From the NCBI RefSeq assembly GCF_019468465.1, contig NZ_CP080519.1, forward strand, positions 2,309,001 through 2,373,000: a stretch of DNA of 64,000 nt. The letters are read 5' to 3'. The position numbers and the translations under genes are program-made. The stretch is from Amycolatopsis sp. DSM 110486. Lineage in GTDB: Bacteria; Actinomycetota; Actinomycetes; Mycobacteriales; Pseudonocardiaceae. How positions within the stretch are numbered: the first letter of the stretch is position 1; the number at the start of each line of letters is the position of its first letter. Shown here in pieces: positions 1 through 10,397 of the stretch. Under the pieces are notes generated by a model. The model did not search any database, was not told where the DNA came from, and worked only from the letters and a program-made list of their open reading frames with translations.

Positions 1-1
1 C

Positions 2-325
2 GACGTCTTCTTCTCCTGCTACGTCTTCGAGCTCATCCCCACCCCGGAGTACGGCGAACGGCTGCTGCGCATCGCCCGGCAGCTGCTGACTCCCGACGGC
101 CTGGCGATGATCCAGATCAAGTACGACCCCGGTTCGTGGCGCACCGGACCCCGTCGCCGCGCCTACCGCAACGGGCTGGCCGGAATGACCACGTACGGCA
201 TCGACGCGTTCTGGCAGACCGCCACCCGCTGCGGCCTGCAGCCGCTCGCCGTCCACCTGGTCCCGAAGAACGACTTGGACGAGCGCTACGCGTACTTCTT
301 CCTGCGCAACGGAAGTCCCTCCTGA
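2..325 (+). CDS. SAM-dependent methyltransferase, C-terminal part (5' end outside the window)
   Basis: The reading frame is open from the window edge to a TGA at 323-325, so only the last 107 codons are present. The segment has the C-terminal half of a class I methyltransferase fold: a strand and helix with PTPEYGERLL, then LLTPDGLAMIQIKY, the usual strand-5 region after the SAM-binding core. A C-terminal Y-A-Y-F-F-L strand follows. The SAM-binding glycine motif lies upstream and is not visible, so the class is inferred from this half alone and the substrate is unknown. The gap to the next gene is 224 bases, so the two are probably not co-transcribed. Confidence 0.6.
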   Translation, partial: DVFFSCYVFELIPTPEYGERLLRIARQLLTPDGLAMIQIKYDPGSWRTGPRRRAYRNGLAGMTTYGIDAFWQTATRCGLQPLAVHLVPKNDLDERYAYFFLRNGSPS

Positions 326-396
326 TCCGATTTGCGCAGTTCGTCCGTTTCAGTGAATCGGACCCCTGTTGCCCACTGACCGTTTCCCTACCAGGC

Positions 397-429
397 GTGA
401 TCAAGCCGGCACAACGCGTTCATGATCAC
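397..429. promoter_or_regulatory. inverted repeat GTGATCA-N19-TGATCAC upstream of the reductase gene
   Basis: Perfect 7-bp arms lie at 397-403 and 423-429, separated by 19 bases, about 120 bases before the carboxylic acid reductase start. A TAAACT at 464-469 could be a -10 element downstream of it. The half sites are themselves near-palindromic, so a chance occurrence is possible. No regulator gene is adjacent, and a role as operator is only a suggestion. Confidence 0.25.
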
Positions 430-549
430 AAACACGAGCAGGTGTTCGGCCGACCACGATCAGTAAACTTAGGGGACGCAAACAACTAGCCCAAAAGGAG
501 CCGACGGCGCCTCCCGCTGGACGAACGCCGACCCAGGGAGGGCTGAGCA

Positions 550-3500
550 TTGGCGACCCCGCCGACCGAGATCACCAGTACCGAGCACCGCGTCGAGCAG
601 CTGCTGGCAGCTGAGCCGCAGCTGCGGGACGCCGCCCCCGACGCCGGCATCGCCGAGGCGATCCGACGACCGGGGTTGTCGTTGGTGGAGCTGATCGAAA
701 CGGTGATGACGGGGTACGCCGACCGCGCCGCCTTCGCCGAACGGGCCACGGAGGCGGTGACCGACCCGGCGACGGGCCGCACCACGCGCCGGCTGCTGCC
801 GCGGTTCGACACGGTGACCTACCGCGAAGCGTGGCAGCGCGCGTGCGCCATCGCGGGCGAGTGGACCCACCACGCCGAAGCTTCCGTGGCGGCCGGTGAT
901 TTCGTGGCCACGCTCGGCTTCACGAGCACCGAGTACGCGATCATCGACCTCGCCTGCGTCCGCGCCGGCGTGGTGTCCGTGCCGCTGCAGGCGGGCGCGA
1001 CGGCGGGCACGCTCAAGCCGATCGTCACCGAGACCGCGCCGAAGCTGCTCGCGTCCAATGTGGACAGCCTCGGGACCGCCGTGGACCTCGTGCTCGACAG
1101 CACGACCGTGCGACGCCTGGTGGTGTTCGACTACCACCCCGAGGTCGACGCCGAGCGCGAGAAGTTCGAGGCCGCCGAGGCGCGGCTCGCCTCGGCCGAC
1201 AGCCCGATCGTCGTCGAGCCGCTGAGCGCGGTGCTCGAACGCGGCGCCACCGCGGCGCCCGCGCCGATGTCCGGCGCGGACCCGGACCGCCTGTCGCTGC
1301 TCATCTACACCTCCGGCAGCACCGGCACGCCCAAGGGCGCGATGTACACCGACCGGCTCATCGCGAACCTGTGGCACGAGTTCTTCCCCGAACGGCCCCC
1401 GTTCCCCTTGGTGGACCTCAACTTCATGCCGCTGAGCCACGTGATGGGCCGCGCCATGCTCGTCTCCACCCTGGCCGACGGCGGTACCGTCCACTTCGCC
1501 GCGAAGAGCGACCTGTCCACCTTGTTCGAGGACATCTCGCTGACGCGCCCCACCGAGATCGTGATGGTGCCGCGGATCTGCGACATGATCTTCCACCACT
1601 ACCAGAGCGAGCTCGACCGTCGCGCGCTCGGCGCCGGTTACTCAGCCGAGCTGGAAGCCGAGGTCAAGCTCGACCTGCGCACGAGCTTCCTGGGCGGGCG
1701 GATGGTCTGGGCCGGCTCCGGTTCCGCGCCCCTGTCGGGCGAGATGCGGGCCTTCATCGAGTCGGTGTTCGGTCTCGAGCTGCACGACGGTTACGGATCC
1801 ACCGAGGCCGGCATCGTGCTGTTCGACCACAAGCCGACCCGCCCGCCGGTGCTCGACTACAAGCTCGACGACGTCCCGGAGCTCGGCTACTTCTCCACGG
1901 ATTCCCCGCACCCGCGCGGAGAGCTGCTGGTCAAAGCGACCAGTTTGGTGCCGGGCTACTACAAGCGCCCCGACGCCACGGCCGAGGTGTTCGACGAGGA
2001 CGGCTACTACCGGACCGGCGACATCATGGTCGAGACCGCGCCGGACACGCTGTTCTACCTCGACCGGCGCAAGAACGTGCTGAAGCTGTCGCAGGGCGAG
2101 TTCGTGGCCGTCTCGCGGCTGGAGGCCGAGTTCGCGGCCGCACCGGCGATCGGGCAGATCTATCTGTACGGCAGCAGTGAACGCGCGTACTTGCTCGCGG
2201 TGATCGTGCCGACGCCGGAGGCGCTCGAAGCGTTTGGCGACGGTGAAAAGCTCAAGGCGCAGCTGAGCGAATCGCTGCAGAGCATCGCGAAGGAGTCCGA
2301 CCTCAACTCGTACGAGATCCCGCGCGACTTCCTCGTGGAGACCCAGCCGTTCAGCCCCGAAAACGGGCTGCTCACAGGAATCCGCAAGCTGTCGAGGCCG
2401 AAACTCAAGGAGCACTACAGCGAGCGGCTCGACCAGCTCTACCGTGAGATCGCCGAGCGCGAGTCGAGCGAGCTGCGCGAACTGCGGCAGGTCGGGCGTT
2501 CGCAGCCGGTGTTCGACACGGTCGTGCGGGCGGCACAGGCACTGCTCGGCGCGTCTTCGAGCGAATTGAGCCCCGAGGCGCACTTTGTCGAGCTGGGTGG
2601 CGACTCGCTGTCGGCGCTCACGTTCTCCAACCTGCTGCGGGAGATCTTCGACGTCGAGGTGCCGGTCGGCGTGGTCATCAGCCCGGCGACCGACCTGCGC
2701 AAGCTAGCGTCGTACATCGAGGACGCGCGCGAGTCGGGCGCCAAGCGGCCCACCTTCGCCAAGGTCCACGGCGCGGGCAGCACCGAGGCTCGCGCCGAAG
2801 CGCTCACGCTCGACAAGTTCCTCGACGCCGCCACCCTGGACGGCGCCTCAACGCTGGCGCGCCCCACGGCCACCATCGGCACCGTGCTGCTGACCGGCGC
2901 CAACGGTTACCTCGGCCGGTTCCTCTGCCTGGAATGGCTGGAACGGCTGGCCGAATCGGGCGGCCGGCTCATCTGCCTCGTCCGCGGCAGCTCCGCCGAG
3001 GCCGCGCACCGGCGGCTCGAGGACGCGTTCGACAGCGGCGACGCCAAGCTGCTGCGCCACTTCCGCGACCTGGCCGCCGACCACCTGGAGGTGCTCGCGG
3101 GCGACATCGGCGAGCCGGACCTCGGCCTCGACGAGGCAACCTGGCGGCGGCTGGCCGACACCGTCGACCTCATCGTGCACCCGGCCGCGCTGGTCAACCA
3201 CGTGCTGCCCTACGACCAGCTGTTCGGCCCCAACGTGGTGGGCACCGCGGAGCTGATCCGGATGGCGTTGACCTCGCGGATGAAACCGATCACCTATCTG
3301 TCCACAGTGGCCGTGATCGCCGACCAGGCGTCATCGGCCGACGAGGTGTCCGACATCCGGGTGACGAGCCCCGTGCGCGTGCTCGACGACGGTTACGCCA
3401 ACGGCTACGCCACCAGCAAGTGGGCCGGCGAGGTCCTGCTGCGCGAGGCCAACGACGCCTTCGGCCTGCCCGTCGCCACGTTCCGCTCCGACATGATCCT

Positions 3501-4050
3501 GGCGCACAGCCGCTACTCCGGCCAGCTCAACGTCCCGGACATGTTCACGCGACTGCTGCTCAGCCTCATCGTCACGGGCATCGCGCCCGGGTCGTTTTAC
3601 AGTTCGGCCGCCCCCGCCCACTACGACGGCCTGCCCGCCGACTTCACCGCCGAGGCCATCACCACCCTCGGCACCCAGGCAACCGAGGGCTACCGCACCT
3701 ACAACGTCCTCAACCCCCACGAGGACGGCGTCTCCCTCGACACCTACGTCGGCTGGCTCGTGTCGGTCGGCTATCCGATCAAGCGCATCGACGACTACGC
3801 CGAGTGGTTCGCCCGCTTCGAGACGGCCATCCGCGGGTTGCCGGAGAAGCAGAAGCAGCACTCCCTCCTGCCGCTGCTGCACGCGTTCTCCGCCCCGGCC
3901 TCCCCCGTCGACGGGGCCGGCATCCCGACCGACCGCTTCCGCTCGGCGGTGCAGGACGCCGGCATCGGCGCGGACAAGGACATCCCGCACGTGACCGTGG
4001 AGCTGATCCGGAAGTACGCGGCGGATCTGGCGCAGCTCGGGTTGATCTGA
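550..4050 (+). CDS. car: carboxylic acid reductase (ATP/NADPH-dependent)
   Basis: It reduces a carboxylic acid to the aldehyde through acyl-AMP and an acyl thioester on a phosphopantetheine arm. All three parts are visible: an ANL adenylation domain (about residues 30-640) with the P-loop [10 protein letters not shown] near residue 254 and YGSTEAG near 420; a carrier domain with LGGDSL and the arm-bearing Ser686; and a reductase domain with TGANGYLGR at 782-790 and the short-chain-type pair Tyr953/Lys957. The length of 1166 residues matches Nocardia and Mycobacterium enzymes of about 1170. The TTG start follows AGGGAGGG at 535-542. Maturation needs a phosphopantetheinyl transferase, not encoded here. 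No partner gene is adjacent, so the natural substrate is unknown. Confidence 0.95.
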   Translation: MATPPTEITSTEHRVEQLLAAEPQLRDAAPDAGIAEAIRRPGLSLVELIETVMTGYADRAAFAERATEAVTDPATGRTTRRLLPRFDTVTYREAWQRACAIAGEWTHHAEASVAAGDFVATLGFTSTEYAIIDLACVRAGVVSVPLQAGATAGTLKPIVTETAPKLLASNVDSLGTAVDLVLDSTTVRRLVVFDYHPEVDAEREKFEAAEARLASADSPIVVEPLSAVLERGATAAPAPMSGADPDRLSLLIYTSGSTGTPKGAMYTDRLIANLWHEFFPERPPFPLVDLNFMPLSHVMGRAMLVSTLADGGTVHFAAKSDLSTLFEDISLTRPTEIVMVPRICDMIFHHYQSELDRRALGAGYSAELEAEVKLDLRTSFLGGRMVWAGSGSAPLSGEMRAFIESVFGLELHDGYGSTEAGIVLFDHKPTRPPVLDYKLDDVPELGYFSTDSPHPRGELLVKATSLVPGYYKRPDATAEVFDEDGYYRTGDIMVETAPDTLFYLDRRKNVLKLSQGEFVAVSRLEAEFAAAPAIGQIYLYGSSERAYLLAVIVPTPEALEAFGDGEKLKAQLSESLQSIAKESDLNSYEIPRDFLVETQPFSPENGLLTGIRKLSRPKLKEHYSERLDQLYREIAERESSELRELRQVGRSQPVFDTVVRAAQALLGASSSELSPEAHFVELGGDSLSALTFSNLLREIFDVEVPVGVVISPATDLRKLASYIEDARESGAKRPTFAKVHGAGSTEARAEALTLDKFLDAATLDGASTLARPTATIGTVLLTGANGYLGRFLCLEWLERLAESGGRLICLVRGSSAEAAHRRLEDAFDSGDAKLLRHFRDLAADHLEVLAGDIGEPDLGLDEATWRRLADTVDLIVHPAALVNHVLPYDQLFGPNVVGTAELIRMALTSRMKPITYLSTVAVIADQASSADEVSDIRVTSPVRVLDDGYANGYATSKWAGEVLLREANDAFGLPVATFRSDMILAHSRYSGQLNVPDMFTRLLLSLIVTGIAPGSFYSSAAPAHYDGLPADFTAEAITTLGTQATEGYRTYNVLNPHEDGVSLDTYVGWLVSVGYPIKRIDDYAEWFARFETAIRGLPEKQKQHSLLPLLHAFSAPASPVDGAGIPTDRFRSAVQDAGIGADKDIPHVTVELIRKYAADLAQLGLI

Positions 4051-4383
4051 GGTCCCTTGCCCGGCGTCGGGGAAACTTGGCGCCGGGTAAGGCCTTCCGG
4101 GCGGGATCCGGACCGCGCCCGCGGCGTCCAATGTGGCCGAGCGCGTTCGATCGGCGCCGTCCTTCTCGACCTCGAAGATCGGCCTATCCGCACGTGGCGA
4201 CGGGTTTCGAGGCGCCGACAGCGCAAGAACTCCGTAATACCCACCCACGAATAACGCCAGAAAAGCAACGGAAATCGCCATCTTTTCGAGGCAGGATGCG
4301 GGCGCTGGCCGCGATGATCAAGAACGGCTAGCGTCGGAAACGGCCGTCCGGTCCGCATTCTTTCCCCTTGAGGAGAAACAGTG
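4051..4383. other. intergenic region, no supported gene
   Basis: These 333 bases separate the reductase from the exported hydrolase. The second half (about 4230-4300) is clearly less GC-rich than its surroundings. A minus-strand frame starting at 4281 begins with a hydrophobic stretch but runs antisense deep into the reductase gene and lacks a ribosome binding site, so I do not call it. An AGGAG at 4371-4375 belongs to the next gene. I see no clear terminator. Confidence 0.5.
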
Positions 4384-5688
4384 ATGTCCGAGAACACGTC
4401 CGAGCATTCCCGGCGGAGGTTCCTCGCCACGTCGGCGGGGGCGCTTGCCGTTGCGGCCAGTGCGTCGACGCTGCTGGCCGGGACCGCGAACGCCGCAACG
4501 GCCGCGAACACCACGGCCGGGCCCAGCGCCATCCGCCGCTTCCGCATCGACGTGCCACAGCGCGACCTCACCGACCTGCGCAACCGGCTGCGCGCCACGC
4601 GGTGGCCGACGAAAGAGACCGTCCCCGACGATTCGCAGGGCCTGCAGCTCCAACGCGTCCAGGACCTCGTGAAGTACTGGACCACCCGTTACGACTGGCG
4701 CAAGGTCGAGGCGAAGCTCAATTCCCTCCCGCAGTTCACCACGGAGATCGACGGCCTCGACATCCACTTCCTGCACATCCGCTCGAAGCACGAGAACGCG
4801 CTGCCGATCGTCATCACGCACGGCTGGCCGGGGTCGGTCCTCGAAATGCTCAAGGTGATCGGCCCGCTGACCGACCCGACGCGCCACGGCGGCAGCGCGG
4901 CCGACGCGTTCCACGTCGTCATCCCCTCGATGCCCGGCTACGGCTTCTCCGGCAAGCCCACCGCCACCGGCTGGGGCCCGGCGCGCATCGCGCGGGCTTG
5001 GGACGTGCTCATGAAACGCCTGGGCTACAACGAGTACGTCTCGCAGGGCGGCGACTGGGGTTCGGTCGTGTCGGACGTGATGGCGGCGCAGCGACCCTCC
5101 GGCCTACGAGGCATCCACGTGAACATGCCCGCGACCGTGCCGCCGGAGATCGCGAAGATCCTCACCGACGGTGGTCCCGCGCCGGCGGGTCTGTCCACTG
5201 AGGAGCGTGCGGCGTTCGACTCGCTCAACGCCCTCTACACGCGCGGCTCCGGCTACTCGGCGATGATGGTGACCCGCCCGGAGACCGTCGGCTTCGGGCT
5301 GGCCGACTCGCCCGCGGGCCTCGCGGCGTGGATGTACGACAAATTCGCGGCGTGGACGTATAGCGGCGGCGTGCCCGAGAAGGTGCTCACGCGCGACGAG
5401 ATGCTCGACGACATCACCCTCTACTGGGTCACCAACACGGCCGTGTCGTCCTCGCAGCTGTACTGGGAGAACAACGCGAACAACTTCAACGCCGTCGACG
5501 TCTCGATCCCCGCCGCCGTGACCGTGTTCCCCGGCGAGCTCTACCGCGCGCCGCGCAGCTGGGCCGAGCGCGCCTACCACGACCTGCGCTACTACAACCA
5601 GGTCGACAACGGCGGCCATTTCGCCGCGTGGGAGCAGCCGGAGCTGTTCTCGAAAGAACTTCGGGCGGCGTTCCGCTTCCTTCGCTGA
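4384..5688 (+). CDS. exported epoxide hydrolase (alpha/beta hydrolase, EHN type)
   Basis: It probably opens epoxides by attack of an aspartate followed by hydrolysis. The N-terminus carries a twin-arginine signal (SRRRFLATSA) and a cleavage-like ANA about 40 residues in. Next comes an epoxide-hydrolase N-terminal domain (IRRFRIDVPQRDLTDLRNRL), as in microsomal-type enzymes. The hydrolase core has the oxyanion motif HGWPGS, the nucleophile in GGDWGS (Asp near residue 224) and the histidine in NGGHFAAWEQP (near 412). A GTG three bases upstream is possible, but ATG at 4384 is 8 bases from AGGAG at 4371-4375. Folding before Tat export and an extracellular role are inferred. A second exported hydrolase lies at 9392. 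Confidence 0.88.
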   Translation: MSENTSEHSRRRFLATSAGALAVAASASTLLAGTANAATAANTTAGPSAIRRFRIDVPQRDLTDLRNRLRATRWPTKETVPDDSQGLQLQRVQDLVKYWTTRYDWRKVEAKLNSLPQFTTEIDGLDIHFLHIRSKHENALPIVITHGWPGSVLEMLKVIGPLTDPTRHGGSAADAFHVVIPSMPGYGFSGKPTATGWGPARIARAWDVLMKRLGYNEYVSQGGDWGSVVSDVMAAQRPSGLRGIHVNMPATVPPEIAKILTDGGPAPAGLSTEERAAFDSLNALYTRGSGYSAMMVTRPETVGFGLADSPAGLAAWMYDKFAAWTYSGGVPEKVLTRDEMLDDITLYWVTNTAVSSSQLYWENNANNFNAVDVSIPAAVTVFPGELYRAPRSWAERAYHDLRYYNQVDNGGHFAAWEQPELFSKELRAAFRFLR

Positions 5689-5702
5689 TTACACTCGCGC
5701 GG

Positions 5703-6644
5703 GTGGACACGATCACCGCCCCCGCGCCCCCGGCGTGGTACGGCTGCATGGGTCTCGGCGGCAGCTGGGACCCGGCACCGTACGCGCCCGCCGACGTCGA
5801 TGCCGCCGAGGCGGCAATCACCGCCTCGCTCGACATCGGCGTGACCGCCTTCGACCACGCGGACATCTACCGCCACGGCAAGGCGGAGGCCGTGTTCGGC
5901 GAGGTGCTCGCGCGCACGCCGGGCCTGCGGGAGCGGATCGTGCTCCAGACCAAGTGCGGGATCCGGCTCGACGGCGGCTTCTACGACCTGCGCGGCGCGA
6001 GCATCGTGGCCCGCCTCGCGCAGAGCCTCGAACGGCTGCGCACCGAGTACGTCGACGTGCTGCTGCTGCACCGGCCCGACCCGCTGGCCGACCTCGGCGA
6101 GGTCGCGGAGGCGTTGCACCGCCTGCGTGAGGACGGGCTGGTCCGGCACTTCGGCGTGTCGAACATGAGCGCCGCCCAGATCGCCGCGTTGCAGTCGCGT
6201 ATGGACTTTCCGTTGGTGGCCAACCAGCTGGAGATGAGCCTCGCGCGCCGGGACTGGGTCGAGTCGGGTGTGCTGGTGAACACCTCGACGGCCGCCGCCA
6301 ACGGCTTTCCCCACGGCACCCTCGAATACTGCGTGGAGCACGGGATTCAGCTCCAGTCCTGGGGTTCGCTGGCTCAGGGTGTCTACACGGGACGCCAGGC
6401 GACCCCGATCGAAGAGGCCACCGCCCAGCTGGTGAAGGAACTCGCCGCCCACCACGACACCACGCCGGAAACCATCGTCCTCTGGTGGCTGATGCGCCAC
6501 CCGGCGCGGATCGCCCCGGTACTCGGGAGCACCCGGCCCGAACGCATCCGTGCGTGCGGCGACGCCGTGAACCGCGAACCGGCCCTCACCCACGAAGAGT
6601 GGTACTGCCTGTGGATCACCGCCCGCGACGAGCCGTTGCCCTAG
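5703..6644 (+). CDS. aldo/keto reductase
   Basis: It is an NADPH-dependent carbonyl reductase of the AKR superfamily with the TIM-barrel catalytic tetrad visible: Asp51 and Tyr56 in FDHADIYRHG, Lys84 in LQTKCGI and His123 in LLLHRP. VSNMSAAQI and the late STRPERI motif (cofactor phosphate site) complete the pattern. The frame is open further upstream inside the preceding gene, but GTG at 5703 lies just after that gene ends and gives a normal N-terminus and 313 residues. No strong ribosome binding site is present. The next gene starts one base after the stop, so the two are probably translated together. The substrate is unknown. Confidence 0.85.
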   Translation: MDTITAPAPPAWYGCMGLGGSWDPAPYAPADVDAAEAAITASLDIGVTAFDHADIYRHGKAEAVFGEVLARTPGLRERIVLQTKCGIRLDGGFYDLRGASIVARLAQSLERLRTEYVDVLLLHRPDPLADLGEVAEALHRLREDGLVRHFGVSNMSAAQIAALQSRMDFPLVANQLEMSLARRDWVESGVLVNTSTAAANGFPHGTLEYCVEHGIQLQSWGSLAQGVYTGRQATPIEEATAQLVKELAAHHDTTPETIVLWWLMRHPARIAPVLGSTRPERIRACGDAVNREPALTHEEWYCLWITARDEPLP

Positions 6645-6645
6645 C

Positions 6646-9294
6646 GTGGCCGAGGGAAGGAGTTTGGTCCTGTTCGGACGGGAGCTGGAGCAGAAACGCC
6701 TGGCGGAGCTGGTCGACGGCGTCGGCGAGCGCGGCGGCGCGTTGCTGGTGCGGGGCGAACCGGGCGTCGGCAAGTCCGCTCTCGTCGCCACCGTCCGCCG
6801 GCAGCTCGGCCCGTCGCGCACGACGATCCTGACCGCAACGGGCGCGGAGCCCGAGCAGCACCTCCCCTACGCCGGCCTCAACCAGCTCCTCTACCCCCTC
6901 CGTGACACCACCACCGCCCTCCCGGCCACCCAGCGCACGGCTCTGCGCACCGCGCTCGGCCTCGTCGACGGCCCGGCGCCGCAGACCTATCTCGTCGGCC
7001 TCGCCGTGCTCAACCTCCTCAGCGAGACAGCCGCCACCACGCCGCTGGTCCTGTTGCTGGAAGACGTCCACTGGCTCGACCGTGCAACCCAGGACGTGCT
7101 CGCTTTCCTGGCCCGCCGCGTCGAGTCCGAGCCCGTCGTCCTGATCGCAACGGCCCGCGACGACGAACCCACCCGCCTCGACGACCTCCCTTCCCTCACG
7201 CTGCGCCCCTTGCCGCCGGAGGACGCCGAGGAGCTCCTCGACCACGTCGCCCCGGATCTCGCCTCGGAAGCCCGCAAGCGGATTCTGCAAGACGCCGCCG
7301 GCAACCCCCTCGCGCTCACCGAACTGCCCGCCGCCCGCACCGGCCCGCTGGACCACGCTTTCGCCGCCCGCGTGGCCGAGCTGCCGGAAGCGACGCGCAC
7401 GAACCTCCTCGTCGCGGCGCTCAACGACAGCACCTCGCTGGCCGAAACCCTCAAGGCCACCGGCACGGACGCGCTCGGGCCGGCCGCGGGGCTCGTCGAG
7501 GTGGACGCGACGACCGTGACGTTCCGGCACGCGATGACCCGAGCCGCCATCGTCCGGTCGGCGACACCCGCCGCTCGTCGCGCCGCGCACCACGCGTTGG
7601 CCGCGACGTTGACCGAGCCCGGACGGCGGGCGTGGCACCGGGCGGCGGCGACCACCGGGACCGACGAAACCGTCGCGGCCGAACTGGAAGCAGCCGCGGG
7701 TGACGCTCGACGCCGGGGCGGCGTCGCGGCGGCGATCGCGGCGCTGGAAGAAGCCGCGCGCCTCAGCGAGACCGACCTGCGCCGGGCCGATCGGATGCTC
7801 CAGGCCGCCGACCTCGCCGTCGAATCCGGCCGACGTGACGTGGTCGACCGGCTGCTGGCAGCAGCGTCCACAATGCACCTCACCCCGCGCCAACGAGCCC
7901 TGGTCACGTGGCTGCCGACCGGGTTCGACGACGGCGTCCGCGAAGGTGCCGCCGGCGCGTCGGAGCTGGCGACGCTGGCGGGCACCGTCGCCCGGGACGG
8001 TGATCTCGACCTGGCCATGCGGATCTTCTGGAGCACCGCCATGCGCTGCTTCTGGATCGAACCCGGCGCACTGGCGCGCGAACGCATCACCGCGATCGCC
8101 GACGAGCTGCCCGTCGACCCGGCCGACCCGCGGATGGTGGCGATCGCGGCGTACGTGACGCCGTTGACGCGCGGGGCGGAGGTGGTGGCCGCGTTGCGTG
8201 AGCTGGCGGACCGAACCACCGACCCGACCGTGATCCGGTTCCTCGGCAGCGCCGCGCTGCAGGTGGGCGCGTTCGACCTCGCGGCCCGGTTCTCCCTGGC
8301 CGCGCAACCGGGTCTCCGCGCCGAAGGCCGGCTCGGGTTGCTGAGCCGCGCACTGGCCGTGCAGGCCTGGAGCCACGCCCGGCTCGGCGATCTGGCGGCC
8401 GCGTTGCCCGCCGCGGAAGAAGCCGGCCGGCTGGCGCACGAGACGCGCCAGCCGTACATGGTCGGCCTGGCCAGGGCGGTGCAGGCGGAGATCGCGGCGT
8501 TACGCGGGGACCACGAGCTGGCCGAGAAACTCGCCGCGGAGGCCGAACGTGTGGGCCTCGCGGCGGGCGCGCGGCCGGTGCTGGCCACGGTGCAGCTCGC
8601 CCGCGGTCTGGCCGCCCTCGGCGCGGGCCGGCACGCGGACGCCGTGGCCGCGTTGTTGCGCGTCTTCGATCCCGCAGACCCCGCGTACCAGCTGGCGCTG
8701 CGCTGTTACGTGGTCGCCGAGCTGGCGGAGGCGGCCGTCCACTGCGATCGCGCCGACGTGGTGCGCGGCCTGATCACCGAGCTCGAACAGGCCCCGACGA
8801 CGTCCCCCGCGCTGCACCACGGCCTGCGGTATGCCCGCGCCGTGCTCGCCTCCGACGAGGACGCGGAGGAGCTGTTCCGCGTCGCGTTGCAGGCCGATCT
8901 CACGGGCTGGCCGCTCGAACGCGGACGGCTGCAGCTCGCGTTCGGCGAGTGGCTGCGCCGACGTCGCCGGGCGGCGGAGTCGCGGCCGGTGCTGCGGGCG
9001 GCGCGGGAGACGTTCGACGCACTGGGCGTCACGGCGTCCAGCGATCGGGCCGCTCGCGAGCTGCGCGCCGCGGGCGAGGTGACGCCGGACCGCGAGCCGG
9101 ACGCGCTCGGTGACCTCACGGCGCATGAGCTGAACATCGCGCAGCTGGCCGCGGAGGGGCTCACGAACCGGGAGATCGGACAGCGGCTGTACCTGTCGCA
9201 CCGGACCGTGAGCACGCACCTGCACCGGATCTTCCCGAAGCTCGGCATCAGCGCCCGCGGCGAGCTGGGTGCCGCGCTACGCCGCGAGGGATGA
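6646..9294 (+). CDS. large LuxR-family (LAL/MalT-like) transcriptional regulator with AAA ATPase
   Basis: At 882 residues this is an ATP-binding signal-transduction regulator. It has an N-terminal P-loop GEPGVGKSAL (37-46), a Walker B region LLLEDVHWLD near 137, a long alanine-rich helical middle that reads like TPR repeats (about 330-800), and a C-terminal LuxR helix-turn-helix (LTAHELNIAQLAAEGLTNREIG, about 824-845, then RTVSTHLHRIF). Family members use ATP-dependent oligomerisation to activate nearby operons. GTG at 6646 sits 1 base past the aldo/keto reductase stop, and GGAAGGAG is inside the first codons, so the exact start is uncertain. Likely targets are the flanking reductase and hydrolase genes, which is inference. 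Confidence 0.85.
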   Translation: MAEGRSLVLFGRELEQKRLAELVDGVGERGGALLVRGEPGVGKSALVATVRRQLGPSRTTILTATGAEPEQHLPYAGLNQLLYPLRDTTTALPATQRTALRTALGLVDGPAPQTYLVGLAVLNLLSETAATTPLVLLLEDVHWLDRATQDVLAFLARRVESEPVVLIATARDDEPTRLDDLPSLTLRPLPPEDAEELLDHVAPDLASEARKRILQDAAGNPLALTELPAARTGPLDHAFAARVAELPEATRTNLLVAALNDSTSLAETLKATGTDALGPAAGLVEVDATTVTFRHAMTRAAIVRSATPAARRAAHHALAATLTEPGRRAWHRAAATTGTDETVAAELEAAAGDARRRGGVAAAIAALEEAARLSETDLRRADRMLQAADLAVESGRRDVVDRLLAAASTMHLTPRQRALVTWLPTGFDDGVREGAAGASELATLAGTVARDGDLDLAMRIFWSTAMRCFWIEPGALARERITAIADELPVDPADPRMVAIAAYVTPLTRGAEVVAALRELADRTTDPTVIRFLGSAALQVGAFDLAARFSLAAQPGLRAEGRLGLLSRALAVQAWSHARLGDLAAALPAAEEAGRLAHETRQPYMVGLARAVQAEIAALRGDHELAEKLAAEAERVGLAAGARPVLATVQLARGLAALGAGRHADAVAALLRVFDPADPAYQLALRCYVVAELAEAAVHCDRADVVRGLITELEQAPTTSPALHHGLRYARAVLASDEDAEELFRVALQADLTGWPLERGRLQLAFGEWLRRRRRAAESRPVLRAARETFDALGVTASSDRAARELRAAGEVTPDREPDALGDLTAHELNIAQLAAEGLTNREIGQRLYLSHRTVSTHLHRIFPKLGISARGELGAALRREG

Positions 9295-9391
9295 CGTACA
9301 CCCACGGCGTCACCTGACGGGCGCGAAGCCACCCCGCCACTGCCTACCGTCACAACGCGGAAAAAGGTTTCGAGCTCAGGAGTGTTTTCGG

Positions 9392-10384
9392 ATGATCAGC
9401 AGGAGACAGTTTTCGCAGGTACTCGCCGCCGGCGTGGCAACGGCATCGGTCGCCGGCGTCGCGTCTCCGGCTGCGGCGGCGGCTGGGCACACGTCCTTCG
9501 GGCCGCTCAAGCAGGTGCGGGCCGGCGTGCTGAACATCGGCTACGCGGAGGCCGGCCCCGCGAACGGACCGGTGGTGCTCCTGCTGCACGGGTGGCCGTA
9601 CGACATCCACAGCTACGTCGACGTCGCGCCCGCGCTGGCGGCTCAGGGCTACCGCGTGATCGTGCCGTACCTGCGCGGCTACGGGACCACGACGTTCCGC
9701 TCGGGTTCGACGTTCCGCAACGCCCAGCAGTCCGCCGTCGCCGCCGACGTCATCGCGCTGATGGACGCGCTGAAGATCCCGAAGGCCGTGATCGGCGGCT
9801 TCGACTGGGGCTCGCGCACGGCCGGCGCGGTGGCCGCGCTGTGGCCGCAACGATGCAAGGCGCTGGTGCTCGTGAGCGGGTACCTCATCACCAATCTGAA
9901 GACGCAGCGCGACCCGCTGCCGCCCGCCGCCGAGCTCGGCTGGTGGTACCAGTACTACTTCTCGACCGAACGTGGCGTGCTCGGCTACACGCGCAACACC
10001 GACGAGTTCAACAAGCTCATCTGGCAGACCGTCTCCCCGAAGTGGCACTTCGACGACGCGACCTACCAGCGCACCGCCCAGTCGTTCACCAACCCGGACC
10101 ACGTGGCCATCGTGGTCCACAACTACCGCTGGCGCCTGGGCCTCGCCCACGGCGAACCGCAGTACGACCGGCTCGAAGCCCAGCTCCAGCAAAGCCCCAA
10201 GATCGCCCTGCCCACCATCACCGTCGCCAGCGACTTCGACGGCACCGCCGCCGACGGCTCGGGGTACCGCGGCCAGTTCACGGGCAAGTACGACCACCGC
10301 GTCCTGCCCGGCATCGGCCACAACGTCCCCCAGGAAGCCCCTGCGGACTTCACCCAAGCGATCGTGGACGCGGACCGGCTCTGA
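9392..10384 (+). CDS. exported alpha/beta hydrolase, epoxide hydrolase-like
   Basis: It is an alpha/beta hydrolase fold protein of 330 residues. The N-terminus ISRRQFSQVLAAG with an alanine-rich segment and APASPAAAAA-like cleavage zone resembles a Tat signal. The core has HGWPYD (oxyanion region), the nucleophile Asp138 in GGFDWGSR and His310 in GIGHNVPQE; an Asp nucleophile is typical of epoxide hydrolases and haloalkane dehalogenases. YLRGYGTT fits epoxide hydrolases. ATG at 9392 follows CAGGAG at 9377-9382 with 9 bases spacing, better than earlier in-frame starts. It lacks the EHN domain of the 4384 enzyme, so the two are not recent duplicates. Confidence 0.82.
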   Translation: MISRRQFSQVLAAGVATASVAGVASPAAAAAGHTSFGPLKQVRAGVLNIGYAEAGPANGPVVLLLHGWPYDIHSYVDVAPALAAQGYRVIVPYLRGYGTTTFRSGSTFRNAQQSAVAADVIALMDALKIPKAVIGGFDWGSRTAGAVAALWPQRCKALVLVSGYLITNLKTQRDPLPPAAELGWWYQYYFSTERGVLGYTRNTDEFNKLIWQTVSPKWHFDDATYQRTAQSFTNPDHVAIVVHNYRWRLGLAHGEPQYDRLEAQLQQSPKIALPTITVASDFDGTAADGSGYRGQFTGKYDHRVLPGIGHNVPQEAPADFTQAIVDADRL

Positions 10385-10397
10385 GTACCGTGGTCCC

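Noticed and set aside
469..1599. Long minus-strand frame opposite the reductase N-terminus
   Set aside because: Its composition is the Gly/Arg/Val/Asp-rich pattern of antisense frames and it has no recognisable domain; the plus strand encodes a complete known enzyme.
3331..4281. Minus-strand frame beginning MAISVAFLALFVGGYYG with a membrane-helix-like start
   Set aside because: It has no ribosome binding site and most of it is antisense to the carboxylic acid reductase gene, where a shadow frame is expected in GC-rich DNA.
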